Below are positions 8,847 to 16,197 of a stretch of DNA of 46,262 bases, piece after piece. The notes under the pieces were generated by a model that was not told where the DNA came from, searched no databases, and saw only the letters and a list, made by a program, of their open reading frames with translations. Location: positions 1 to 46,262 of the forward strand of contig NZ_BOMB01000011.1 in NCBI RefSeq assembly GCF_016861975.1, in the 5' to 3' direction. Position 1 is the stretch's first letter, and the number at the start of each line of letters is the position of its first letter. The stretch comes from Actinocatenispora rupis. Its GTDB lineage: Bacteria > Actinomycetota > Actinomycetes > Mycobacteriales > Micromonosporaceae. Position numbers and translations under genes: made by a program.

Positions 8847-10235
8847 TCAGTGGTGGAAGGCGTGCATGCCGCCACCCGAGCGGCGGCCACCGTCCCGCTC
8901 CAACTGCGCCACCGTACGCGTCAGGGTGTCCAGCAACAGGTCGGCGAGGTCCCGGCTGAAACTGTTGCGCACCACCACACGCAGCACGGCGAGGTCGGTC
9001 CGGTTCTCCGGGAAGGTGTACGCCGGCACCAGCCAACCGCCCTCGCGCAGCCCGCGCGACACGTCGAACACGTCGTAGCCGGTGACACCGTCGGCGAGGC
9101 GTACCGCGAAGACCGGCAGCTCGGAACCGTCGGTGACCAGCTCGAACTGGGGCAGCGCGGCGATCCGGCCGGACAGGTACATGGCGACGTCGCGGCACGC
9201 CTGCTGCACCGCCTTGTACCCGGCCCGGCCGAGCCGCAGGAAGTTGTAGTACTGGGCGACGACCTGCGCGCCGGGCCGCGAGAAGTTCAGCGCGAACGTC
9301 GGCATCTCGCCGCCGAGGTAGTTCACCTTGAACACCAGGTCGTCCGGCAGCGCCTCCTCGTTGCGCCACACGATCCACCCCACACCCGGGTACACCAGCC
9401 CGTACTTGTGGCCGGAGGTGTTGATGGACGCGACCCGCCGCAGCCGGAAGTCCCACGGCAGCTCGGGATCGATGAACGGGGCGATCATCGCGCCGGACGC
9501 GCCGTCCACGTGCACCGGTACGTCCGGGCCGCCGCGCGCGGCCAGATCGTCGAGTACGCCGGCGATCTCGGCGACCGGCTCGTACGAGCCGTCGAACGTG
9601 GAGCCGAGGACGGCGACCACGCCGATGGTGTTCTCGTCGCAGTGCGCCACGGCTTCGGCGGCGTCCAGGTGGAACCGTTCGCCGGACATCGGCACGTACC
9701 GCGGCTCGACCTCGAAGTAGTTGGCGAACTTCTCCCAGCAGACCTGGACGTTGACGCCCATGACGAGGTTGGGCCGGTCGGTCGACTTGCCCGCGGCGCG
9801 GCGCGCGTGCTGCCAGCGGCGCTTGAGCGCGAGCCCGCCGAGCATCGCCGCCTCGCTCGACCCGGTGGTGGAGCAGCCGGTGGCGTGCGTGTGGTCCGGG
9901 CTGTGCCACAGGTGCGCGAGCATCGAGACGCAGCGCGCCTCCAGCTCTGCGGTCTGCGGGTACTCGTCCTTGTCGATCATGTTCTTGTCGAACGACTCGG
10001 TCATCAGTACGCGGGCCTCGGGTTCCATCCACGTGGTGACGAACGTGGCGAGGTTGAGCCGCGCGTTGCCGTCGAGCATCAGTTCGTCGTGGATGATCTC
10101 GGCAGCGGTCGCGGGCAGCATCTCGTTGTCCGGCAACCGGTTCCGCGACACGGACCTCGTCTCCGCGGTCCGTGCGTACATCGGGTTGATGTCGAGATCC
10201 GGCCGCCCGACCGGATGCGTCCGCTTGACTGCCAT
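8847..10235 (-). CDS. gadB: Glutamate decarboxylase (PLP-dependent)
   Basis: Converts L-glutamate to 4-aminobutyrate and CO2, consuming a cytoplasmic proton. 462 residues, the usual GadA/GadB length. Visible family features: NLATFVTTWMEPEA, the substrate-region TTGSSEAAMLG, VHVDGASG (PLP-contacting Asp), and the Schiff-base lysine in NTSGHKYGLVYPGVGW at residue 277 (276 in E. coli GadB). The C-terminus ends in HAFHH; a near-terminal His closes the active site at neutral pH in E. coli GadB, so similar pH control is possible but inferred. Start ATG 10235 is preceded by GGGGGAG; the frame to 10424 has no ribosome site. No GABA antiporter lies nearby, so a GABA-shunt or acid-tolerance role cannot be separated. 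Confidence 0.95.
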   Translation of the reverse strand: MAVKRTHPVGRPDLDINPMYARTAETRSVSRNRLPDNEMLPATAAEIIHDELMLDGNARLNLATFVTTWMEPEARVLMTESFDKNMIDKDEYPQTAELEARCVSMLAHLWHSPDHTHATGCSTTGSSEAAMLGGLALKRRWQHARRAAGKSTDRPNLVMGVNVQVCWEKFANYFEVEPRYVPMSGERFHLDAAEAVAHCDENTIGVVAVLGSTFDGSYEPVAEIAGVLDDLAARGGPDVPVHVDGASGAMIAPFIDPELPWDFRLRRVASINTSGHKYGLVYPGVGWIVWRNEEALPDDLVFKVNYLGGEMPTFALNFSRPGAQVVAQYYNFLRLGRAGYKAVQQACRDVAMYLSGRIAALPQFELVTDGSELPVFAVRLADGVTGYDVFDVSRGLREGGWLVPAYTFPENRTDLAVLRVVVRNSFSRDLADLLLDTLTRTVAQLERDGGRRSGGGMHAFHH

Positions 10236-10346
10236 CGCACTCCCCCACAGATGCGCCGGTTGCCCGTCATCATCCTCCGATGGGCCGCGCGAACGGCGGG
10301 AAACGCGGCGATCGACCGCCCCTTTTGGTAGGAAAGTTACGGCGTT

Positions 10347-10382
10347 TGATGTCTTGACGCATGAGATCGCCGTTGACATCAT
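10347..10382 (+). promoter_or_regulatory. Dyad and promoter-like element in the gad/Cys-rich intergenic region
   Basis: TGATGTC (10347-10353) and GACATCA (10375-10381) form a perfect 7-bp inverted repeat 21 bp apart. It brackets TTGACG (10354-10359) and a CATCAT hexamer (10377-10382) 17 bp downstream. This would drive the plus-strand leader peptide starting at 10441. Spacing-based inference; the -10 is poor. Confidence 0.35.
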
Positions 10383-10440
10383 TGCCCCATTCGCCCCCGT
10401 ACCTGTCGCCATGGCGATGACCACACCCCTCGGAGGTCAC

Positions 10441-10470
10441 ATGCGACAGACCCACCAGATCCCCCGGTAG
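10441..10470 (+). CDS. Leader peptide MRQTHQIPR
   Basis: A 9-residue open frame (MRQTHQIPR, TAG stop) with a near-ideal ribosome site, GGAGG, ending 4 nt before the ATG. It begins about 60 nt after the putative promoter and 240 nt before the Cys-rich gene. Two competing hairpins lie between. Short, well-initiated frames before structured leaders act as attenuation sensors in actinobacteria; the peptide has two Gln but no Cys or Trp run, so the sensed signal is unknown. Too short to be excluded as chance, but the ribosome site is among the strongest in the window. Confidence 0.45.
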   Translation: MRQTHQIPR

Positions 10471-10555
10471 CACCAGATCCGCGCGCCGATCCCCACGGCG
10501 CCGCACCACCACCGCGCCCTGCCCCTCGGCACGCGGTGGCCCGCCCCGGGTCCAC

Positions 10556-10574
10556 ACAGTCCACTGTGGACTGT
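10556..10574. repeat. 19-bp perfect palindrome with TCCACTGTGGA core
   Basis: ACAGTCCACTGTGGACTGT, arms of 9 bp around a single T. It lies in the leader of the Cys-rich operon between the leader peptide and the competing hairpins. It may be a regulator site or one copy of a genome-wide motif, since the 11-bp core recurs at 8726 and 18862. Confidence 0.6.
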
Positions 10575-10591
10575 CCGTACCCATCCTCGCG

Positions 10592-10666
10592 GTGCCGGTC
10601 GCGCACCGGCACGCCGTACCGCCGCACCGGTCGCGCCGATCCCCCGACCGGGCGGTACGGCGTGCC
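10592..10666 (+). promoter_or_regulatory. Mutually exclusive hairpins (attenuator-like) before the Cys-rich operon
   Basis: Hairpin A: GTGCCGG (10592-10598) with CCGGCAC (10606-10612). Hairpin B: a perfect 16-bp inverted repeat, 10608-10623 with 10651-10666, closed by an inner CGGTCG/CGACCG stem (10628-10633, 10645-10650). A and B share 10608-10612 and cannot form together. B is by far the more stable and ends 42 nt before the next start codon. The layout, leader peptide then alternative stems, resembles transcription attenuation. No T-tract follows B. Confidence 0.5.
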
Positions 10667-10708
10667 CGTGGTACGGCCGGATCGCCTGGCACGAAAGGGT
10701 TTCCCGTC

Positions 10709-11134
10709 ATGGGCTGTTCCAACAGCGCATCCCCCGCGTACGGCGAGATGTCGTGGTTCTGCTGCGGCGCCGCCTGGGGTCCGTGCGGTTCCGCCGGCGG
10801 CGGCGCCTGCGGTACCTGCAACTCCGGCTCGCACCAGTGCGCATGGCCGCACGCCTCCGACGCCTGCTACAACATCACCCAGCCGTACGCCTGCGGCCAC
10901 AACCTCGCGCTCCGCGGCTGCGGCCACGTCTTCTACGTCACGAACCGGTGCAACGGTTCCTGCGTCAGCGCCAGCGTCGCCGACTGCGGCCCGAACACGC
11001 ACCAGTTCTGCGGCGAGTCGCACTGCTGCGGCTCCACCTGCGGTACCGACCGGCTGATCGACCTCACGCCGTCGGCGTTCAGCGCCATCGCCAGCCTGTC
11101 CAGCGGCCTCCTGCCGTGCCGGATCGACAGTTGA
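10709..11134 (+). CDS. Cysteine-rich double-psi beta-barrel-like protein
   Basis: 141 residues with 18 Cys (13 per cent), enough for nine disulfides. The N-terminal 55 residues form a Cys/Gly/Ser-rich segment (FCC, GPC, GAC, GTC spacing). The C-terminal 80 residues resemble the RlpA/barwin double-psi barrel: CGHNLALRGCGHVFYVTN, VSASVADCGPN, and DLTPSAFSAIASLSSG with GLLPCRID as in RlpA-type domains, but with Cys at many core edges. No signal peptide is seen at ATG 10709 (AAAGGG upstream) nor in the longer frame from 10592. It is the first gene of an operon with a Tat substrate and a MauE protein 13 bp and 620 bp downstream. By analogy, MauE helps mature the 12-Cys methylamine dehydrogenase small subunit, so this protein is the likely client here; sequence similarity to that subunit is not visible. 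Export might occur by co-transport with the Tat partner. Role unknown. Confidence 0.8.
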   Translation: MGCSNSASPAYGEMSWFCCGAAWGPCGSAGGGACGTCNSGSHQCAWPHASDACYNITQPYACGHNLALRGCGHVFYVTNRCNGSCVSASVADCGPNTHQFCGESHCCGSTCGTDRLIDLTPSAFSAIASLSSGLLPCRIDS

Positions 11135-11147
11135 GGAGGGGGACGAC

Positions 11148-11759
11148 ATGGACGCCATGGACCGTCGGCGGCTGCTGACCTCCGCCGTACTCGGGACCGC
11201 CGGGCTCGCCACCGCCACCGCGCTCGGCCCGCTGTCGCCGGAGCCCGCGCACGCCTCCCCCGCGCTTCCCGCGACGGAGCCGGTCGTGGAGGACCCGAAC
11301 TTCGCCGAGGGCCGGATCACCGGCATCTCCGGCACCATGCTGCTCGTGACCGGCTCGGACACGGTGCTGCACCGGATCCGGGTCACCAACGGTACGAGCA
11401 TCTGGAAGCTGTACCCGACGACGTTCGACGCGGTCGACGTCGGCGACGGCCTCTACGCCCGCGGCGTACGGATGGCGGACGGGACGCTCGCCGCGGATTC
11501 GTTGTGGGTCAACATCGTCAGCATGTCGGTGCAGATCACCGCGATCGGCAACGGCTGGCTGCACCTGGACCACGACAACAAGCGGATCGTCGGCCGGGTC
11601 GTGCCGGGGCGTACCGCCGCGGTGTACCGGGACGCGCCGACCACCGGTGACCTGTCGAAGCTGCGGGTCGGCCGCCACGCGCACATCATCGGCGCGTGGC
11701 GGCCGGACACCAACGAGGTCGACCTGGCCACCGTCTACGCGGGCACGGTGGCGGGATGA
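11148..11759 (+). CDS. Tat-exported protein with two DUF5666-like repeats
   Basis: A 203-residue exported protein. The N-terminus is a twin-arginine signal (DRRRLL, hydrophobic TSAVLGTAGLATATALG, cleavage near AHASPA at about residue 40). Two beta-rich repeats follow, about 52-125 and 126-200, of the form GRITGISGTMLLVTG...V..GD.LYARG...DGTLAADSLWVN, which resembles OB-fold DUF5666 modules. GAGGAGGGGG precedes ATG 11148; ATG 11157 is an alternative. Its stop overlaps the MauE start (ATGA), so the two are translationally coupled, and it lies 13 bp after the Cys-rich gene. A folded, signal-bearing partner next to a signal-less Cys-rich protein suggests joint Tat transport; this is inference. 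Confidence 0.8.
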   Translation: MDAMDRRRLLTSAVLGTAGLATATALGPLSPEPAHASPALPATEPVVEDPNFAEGRITGISGTMLLVTGSDTVLHRIRVTNGTSIWKLYPTTFDAVDVGDGLYARGVRMADGTLAADSLWVNIVSMSVQITAIGNGWLHLDHDNKRIVGRVVPGRTAAVYRDAPTTGDLSKLRVGRHAHIIGAWRPDTNEVDLATVYAGTVAG

Positions 11760-12568
11760 CCGTGCCGGCCGCCGTCCAGCCGCTGCTGCTGGCCCTCGTC
11801 CTCGCCGCCTCCGCCCGCGTCAAGCTGACCAGCCGTACGGCCCGCAGCCGCGCGACCGGTACGGCGCTGGCGGCGATCGTGGGCAAGCGCCGCGCCCCGC
11901 TGGCGTACGGGATGGTCGGCGGGGTCGAGGCGGTCGTCGCACTGGCGCTGCTCGCCGGCGGTGTTCCCGTTGTGCCGCAACGGATCGGGGCGGCGCTGGC
12001 GGTCGCGGCGAGCACCGCTTTCGTCGGCTACCTCGGCTACGCGCGGCTGTTCGCGCCGGACTCGTCGTGCGGCTGCGTCAGCGCGCGGCAGGCGCCGATC
12101 CGGTGGCGGTCGTTCGCGCGGGCCGTACTGCTGCTCGCCGCGTCGGTGGTGGCGCTGGTCGCCGGCACCCCGTGGCCGGCGGCGGTCGCCCGGCCGTACC
12201 TGGCGGTCGGGGTGCTCGTGGTGGAGCTCGCCGCGGTGGCGCTGCTGTCGCCGGAACTCGACGAGCGGTGGCTGTTCCCGGTGCGCCGCCTGGTACTCCG
12301 GGTCCGGCCGCACCCGCTCGCCGGCCTGGCGTACGACCTGCCGCTCGCGTCCACGGTGCGGCAGCTCGAACGCAGCCCCGCGTACCGGGAGGTGGGTGGC
12401 CGGTTGCGCAGCGACGTGCTCGACCACTGGGACGAGGGCGAGTGGCGGATCGTCTGCTACCGCACGGATTCCGCCGCCACGGCGGTGTTCGCGGTACCGC
12501 GGCTGCGCTACGACCCCGACTCGGTACGCGTCGCCGTGGTCACCGATCCCGAGCCCGTACCGGCCTGA
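11756..12568 (+). CDS. MauE/DoxX-like redox-associated membrane protein
   Basis: A 270-residue integral membrane protein. TM segments lie near residues 5-20, 45-65, 70-95, 115-140 and 145-165, with the charged start and GKRRAPLAYGMVGGVEAVVALALL typical of MauE. A CxC pair (SSCGCVS, about residue 102-104) sits in a loop and could be the redox site, as expected for a family linked to disulfide formation. The last 90 residues form a soluble domain (VRQLERSPAYREVGG to RYDPDSVRVAVVTD) not part of MauE proper. The ATG overlaps the preceding stop by 4 bp, giving tight coupling. Together with an 18-Cys client this argues for disulfide maturation at the membrane. MauE function itself is only known genetically, from methylamine utilization operons. 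Confidence 0.82.
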   Translation: MTVPAAVQPLLLALVLAASARVKLTSRTARSRATGTALAAIVGKRRAPLAYGMVGGVEAVVALALLAGGVPVVPQRIGAALAVAASTAFVGYLGYARLFAPDSSCGCVSARQAPIRWRSFARAVLLLAASVVALVAGTPWPAAVARPYLAVGVLVVELAAVALLSPELDERWLFPVRRLVLRVRPHPLAGLAYDLPLASTVRQLERSPAYREVGGRLRSDVLDHWDEGEWRIVCYRTDSAATAVFAVPRLRYDPDSVRVAVVTDPEPVPA

Positions 12569-12572
12569 CGTG

Positions 12573-12597
12573 CCGCCCCGGTGAGAGGCCGGGGCGG
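12573..12597. terminator. Hairpin terminator after the MauE operon
   Basis: CCGCCCCGG (12573-12581) pairs with CCGGGGCGG (12589-12597), 7-nt loop, 5 nt after the MauE stop and 30 nt before the stop of the convergent flavoprotein. Confidence 0.7.
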
Positions 12598-12626
12598 CGT
12601 GCGGCGCCCCGCGTGGACGGTCGGCG

Positions 12627-13595
12627 TCACGCGGGGAGTACCGCCGCCGAGGTCCGGGTGCGATCGTCCGATGTGGACTGTCGCGCCCGGACCGCCGTCG
12701 CGGCGTCCTGCTCGATCAGGTCGGCGTTGACCATCGCGCCCGCGCGGGCGCCCGCGGCCGCCGCGGTGATGAGCTGCCCGGGCGGGTCCGCGGCGTTGCC
12801 GACCGCCCACACCCCCGGCACGCTGGCCCGACCGGTCTCGTCGGTGTCGATCCAGGTACCCGTCGGGCCCTCGCGCAGCGCCAGGCCCAGCGCGTCCGGC
12901 AGCGTCCGGTCCACCTGCATCCGGCTGCCGGCGAACAGCGCCGCACGCGGGTGTTCGGTACCGTCGGCGAGCCGTACCGCGGTCAGGTGGTCGTCCTCGA
13001 CGGTGACGCCGGTGACGCGCCCGTCGACCACCCGTACGCCGATCGCGTCGAGCATGGCGCGGTCCTCCGCCGACACCTCCGCGGTGTGCGGGAACAGCAC
13101 CACGTCGGCCGACCACTGCCGGAGCAGCTGCGCGCGGTGCGTGGTCATCGGCCCACCGAGTACGCCGATCGGCCGGTCCGCCACCTCGTACCCGTGGCAG
13201 TACGGGCAGTGCAGGACGTCGCGTCCCCAGCGCTCGGCCAGGCCCGGGATGTCCGGCAGCTCGTCGCGTACGCCGCCGGCGAGTACCAGGCGGCGCGCGG
13301 TGACCGCGGAGCCGCCGGCCAGTACGGCGTGGAAGCCGTCGCCGGTGCGGGTCACCGCGGTGACGGTGCCGGTCCTGATCTCGCCGCCGTAGCCGGCGAC
13401 CTCGGCGCGGCCGGCGGACAGCAGCTCGGCCGGCGCGGCGCCGTCCCGGGACAGGTACCCGTGCAGGTGGGCGGCGGGTGCGTTGCGCGGGTTTCCGGCG
13501 TCCACCACCAGTACGCGGCGGCGGGCCCGGGTGAGGACGAGCGCCGCGCTGAGCCCCGCCGCGCCACCGCCGACCACCAGTACGTCGTGATCCAT
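12627..13595 (-). CDS. Thioredoxin-reductase-like FAD disulfide oxidoreductase
   Basis: A 322-residue flavoprotein of the low-molecular-weight thioredoxin reductase superfamily. FAD motif VVGGGAAGLSAALVL at the N-terminus, active-site HCPYCHGYEVADRP at about 129-142 (CxxC), NAD(P)-domain GVLGGPMTTHRAQLL (note no clean GxGxxA) and the FAD-closing motif VPGVWAVGNAADPPGQLITAAAAGARAGAM near the C-terminus. The CPYCHGYE form is that of TrxR-like proteins without a thioredoxin partner and of the GliT/HlmI dithiol oxidases. Start ATG 13595 has GGAGG 9 nt upstream. It lies tail to tail with the MauE operon, so a functional link through thiol chemistry is attractive but not shown. Divergent from pirin. 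Confidence 0.88.
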   Translation of the reverse strand: MDHDVLVVGGGAAGLSAALVLTRARRRVLVVDAGNPRNAPAAHLHGYLSRDGAAPAELLSAGRAEVAGYGGEIRTGTVTAVTRTGDGFHAVLAGGSAVTARRLVLAGGVRDELPDIPGLAERWGRDVLHCPYCHGYEVADRPIGVLGGPMTTHRAQLLRQWSADVVLFPHTAEVSAEDRAMLDAIGVRVVDGRVTGVTVEDDHLTAVRLADGTEHPRAALFAGSRMQVDRTLPDALGLALREGPTGTWIDTDETGRASVPGVWAVGNAADPPGQLITAAAAGARAGAMVNADLIEQDAATAVRARQSTSDDRTRTSAAVLPA

Positions 13596-13762
13596 CGTGT
13601 GTCACCTCCGCCGCGAGCGTGCCGGGCGTGGCGCGGAGTCGACAAGCTTCGTTGCCGGTACGGCAAATGACCGCGCGGTTCGGCGGACAGCGGGCCGGCG
13701 CCGGCGCACGGTGGAGGGAGCGACGCCCGGGTGCCGCCGGCCACACTTTGATTCGTGGAATA

Positions 13763-13783
13763 TTGCTTAGGCAACTATAGTTG
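13763..13783. promoter_or_regulatory. Overlapping palindromes upstream of pirin
   Basis: TTGCTTAGGCAA (13763-13774; TTGC/GCAA arms) overlaps the perfect 12-bp palindrome CAACTATAGTTG (13772-13783), which contains a TATAGT -10-like hexamer. The AT-rich island lies 50 nt before the pirin start in the divergent region with the flavoprotein. Shape fits a MarR-type operator on a redox-responsive promoter. Confidence 0.5.
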
Positions 13784-13833
13784 GTGCCGGCAGGACCGAA
13801 GGGGTCCGCAGCGACGACACCGAGGAGCACGCC

Positions 13834-14808
13834 ATGCCAGCGGTCACCGTGGAGAATCTTCTGGTTCTGCCCCGCGTACCCGAGATCGCCCCGACCCAGG
13901 TCGACCGCGAGGTCCGCTCCGTCACGACCGCGCCCGCCGGCTTCGAGGGCGAAGGCTTCCCGGTCCGGCGCGCGTTCGCCGGCGTCGACCTGAAGGACCT
14001 CGACCCGTTCATCCACATGGACCAGATGGGCGAGGTGGAGTACGCGCCGGGCGAGCCCAAGGGTACGCCGTGGCACCCGCACCGCGGCTTCGAGACCGTC
14101 ACGTACATGATCGACGGGACGTTCCAGCACCACGACTCGAACGGCGGCGGCGGGCTCATCACCGACGGCGACACCCAGTGGATGACCGCCGGCGGCGGCA
14201 TCCTGCACATCGAGAAGCCGCCGGAGTCGCTCGTCGTGTCCGGCGGGCTGTTCCACGGCTTCCAGCTCTGGGTCAACCTGCCCGCCAGCCTCAAGATGAC
14301 GCAGCCGCGGTACCAGGACATCCGGGGCGGCGAGGTCGCGCTGCTGTCGTCGACCGACGGCGGGGCGCTCGTCCGCGTCATCGCCGGCTCCGTCGGCGAC
14401 CACGACGGCCCCGGCGTCACCCACACCCCGATCACCCTCGTACACGCCACCGTCGCCGCCGGCGCGCGGCTGCGGATGCCGTGGCGCACCGACTTCAACG
14501 CCCTCGTGTACGTGCTCGCCGGGCGCGGCACCGTCGGACCGTCCCGGCGACCCGTCGAATCCGGCCAGCTCGCGGTGTTCGGCCCCGGCGACACGATCAC
14601 CGTCGACGCCGCCGACACGCAGGAGTCGCGCAGCCCGGCCCTGGAAGTACTGGTGCTGGGCGGGGCGCCGATCCGCGAACCCGTCGCCGCGTACGGGCCG
14701 TTCGTCATGAACACCCGCCGCGAACTGATCCAGGCGTTCGAGGACTACCAGGCCGGCCGGCTCGGATCCATCCCCGCCGAGCCGCACCCCGGACACGACG
14801 TCCTCTGA
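13834..14808 (+). CDS. Pirin family protein
   Basis: A 324-residue bicupin of the pirin family. The N-terminal cupin shows DPFIHMDQMGEVEYAPGEPKGTPWHPHRGFETVTYMIDG with the metal-binding His residues (HPHRGFE) and a downstream HIEKP; FHGFQLWVNLP marks the inter-domain region. The C-terminal cupin holds YVLAGRGTVG and the PIREPVAAYGPFVMNT motif typical of pirins. Family roles are quercetinase activity or metal-dependent transcriptional co-regulation; none can be assigned here. ATG 13834 is preceded by GAGGAG. The upstream palindromes suggest redox or phenolic-responsive control. A 12-bp hairpin terminator follows directly. Confidence 0.93.
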   Translation: MPAVTVENLLVLPRVPEIAPTQVDREVRSVTTAPAGFEGEGFPVRRAFAGVDLKDLDPFIHMDQMGEVEYAPGEPKGTPWHPHRGFETVTYMIDGTFQHHDSNGGGGLITDGDTQWMTAGGGILHIEKPPESLVVSGGLFHGFQLWVNLPASLKMTQPRYQDIRGGEVALLSSTDGGALVRVIAGSVGDHDGPGVTHTPITLVHATVAAGARLRMPWRTDFNALVYVLAGRGTVGPSRRPVESGQLAVFGPGDTITVDAADTQESRSPALEVLVLGGAPIREPVAAYGPFVMNTRRELIQAFEDYQAGRLGSIPAEPHPGHDVL

Positions 14809-14818
14809 CCCATCCGGT

Positions 14819-14850
14819 ACGTGGGCGGCGTCGCTGGGCGCCGCCCACGT
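14819..14850 (+). terminator. Hairpin terminator of pirin
   Basis: ACGTGGGCGGCG (14819-14830) pairs perfectly with CGCCGCCCACGT (14839-14850), 8-nt loop, 10 nt past the pirin stop. Confidence 0.75.
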
Positions 14851-14931
14851 CCTGTCGTACCGGCTACTTTCGTTGCGGCGCCTCGCTGTGCGGTGTCCAC
14901 CTCGGTGCCGGGCGCGGGTGCCGGCGCGGGA

Positions 14932-14964
14932 AGTGCGGGAAAGGGCGCCACCCTCTCCCGCACT
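14932..14964 (-). terminator. Hairpin downstream of the HU gene
   Basis: AGTGCGGGA (14932-14940) pairs with TCCCGCACT (14956-14964), then one A/C mismatch and AGGG/CCCT (14942-14945, 14951-14954) around a CGCCA loop. It lies 120 nt beyond the HU stop in the 3' region of that minus-strand gene and is its likeliest terminator. Confidence 0.5.
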
Positions 14965-15085
14965 CTCTCCTGTCCCAACGGGCTCCGTGTGATCCCGACG
15001 TAAGCGGGGTTCTTCCTTGCCCGGTCACCGTCTCCCCGGGTGTTGCCCGTGCACCGGTGCCGGGCCCTCGACGTTCTACTTCCGC

Positions 15086-16018
15086 TCAGCGGCGCGGTTT
15101 CCTGGAGGTCGCGGCGCGCTTCGCGGCCGACTTGGTGGGCCGCTTGGCGGCCGACTTCGTCGGGCGCTTGGCGGGAGTGCGGCTGGTTGCCTTGGCCGAC
15201 TTCGTTGCCGGGGCCTTCGCCGCGGCCTTCGTGACCGTCGCCTTCTTCGCGGGCGCCGTACGGGTGGCCGACTTCGTCGCACGCTTGGCCGGAGCCTTCG
15301 CCGCGGACTTCGTTGCGCGCTTGGCCGTGGTCTTCGCCGCCGCCGTCTTCCTTGTGGTACTTGCCTTTGCGGGTGCCACCTTCGTGGTCGTCTTCGCCGC
15401 GGCCTTGGTCGTAGCGGCCTTGCGGGTCGTGGCCTTGGCGGTACGGGTGGACTTCGCGGGAGCCTTGGCGGCTGCGCGGGTCGTCTTGGCCGGCGCGGTC
15501 TTCGCCGTCGCGCGGGTCGACTTCGTCGCGGGCGTGGCCTTCGTCGTCGTCTTCGCCGTCGCGCGGGTGGCCTTGGCGGTGGCGGACTTCGCCGCCGTTG
15601 CGGCCTTCGTCGCCTTGGCGGTCGCCGCCTTGGTTGCCTTGGTGGCGGCCGCCTTCGTCGCCTTGGCCGCGGACTTCGTCGCCTTGGTGGCGGTCTTGGT
15701 CGCGGGGCGGGCGGTCTTCGTGGTCGGGGCCTTGGGTGGTTTCTTCTTTCCGGTCACCAGATCCTTGAACGTCTGGCCCGGACGGAACGCCGGAACGGAC
15801 GTCTTCCGCAGTTTCACCGGCGCTCCGGTACGCGGGTTCCGTGCCGTACGAGCGGAACGGGCGCGTTTCTCGAAGACGCCGAAGCCGGCGATGGAAATGG
15901 TGCCACCCTTGGCAACGGTGCGTTGGATCTCGTTGAGTACGGCGTCGAGCGCCTCGGTGGCCTGCTTCTTGTCGCCGATGCGCGCGGTCAGCGCGGTGAC
16001 GAGCTCTGCCTTGTTCAC
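15086..16018 (-). CDS. HU-family nucleoid protein with long Lys/Ala/Thr tail (HupB/HupS type)
   Basis: A 310-residue histone-like protein. Residues 1-90 are a complete HU domain: NKAELVTALTARIGDKKQATEALDAV, TISIAGFGVFEKRARSARTARNPRTG (the DNA-binding arm) and VPAFRPGQTFKDLV. The remaining 215 residues consist almost only of Lys, Ala, Thr, Arg and Ser in SPKK/PAKK-like repeats (ATKATKAA, AAKRPTKSAAKR), as in mycobacterial HupB and streptomycete HupS, but longer than those (about 214-220 residues in total). The tail binds and compacts DNA and is a target for acetylation in mycobacteria. GTG 16018 follows GGGAG at 5 nt; ATG 16030 lacks a site. A CATACT hexamer at 16071-16066 may be the -10. Confidence 0.95.
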   Translation of the reverse strand: MNKAELVTALTARIGDKKQATEALDAVLNEIQRTVAKGGTISIAGFGVFEKRARSARTARNPRTGAPVKLRKTSVPAFRPGQTFKDLVTGKKKPPKAPTTKTARPATKTATKATKSAAKATKAAATKATKAATAKATKAATAAKSATAKATRATAKTTTKATPATKSTRATAKTAPAKTTRAAAKAPAKSTRTAKATTRKAATTKAAAKTTTKVAPAKASTTRKTAAAKTTAKRATKSAAKAPAKRATKSATRTAPAKKATVTKAAAKAPATKSAKATSRTPAKRPTKSAAKRPTKSAAKRAATSRKPRR

Positions 16019-16197
16019 GACATCTCCCATACGAGGTCGGTGAGCATGTGGCTGCCTTGTGGAACAGTATGCACACAGATTGCTCAACTGACCACATAGG
16101 ACAGCTCGCGGAATTCCGCGTGGCTATGGACGATCGGCCCGCGGAGATGTGTCCTAATGCGACGGTGAAAGGCCGGAACCGTTTGCCCGCAACGGTT

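Noticed and set aside
10709-11134. Methylamine dehydrogenase small subunit
   Set aside because: Cys-rich and next to MauE, but no sequence match, no Trp-Trp cofactor context and no large subunit in the window.
15086-16099. Plus-strand and alternative-frame long open frames across the HU tail
   Set aside because: Products are pure low-complexity mirror translations of the Lys/Ala-coding repeat; the HU frame explains the region.
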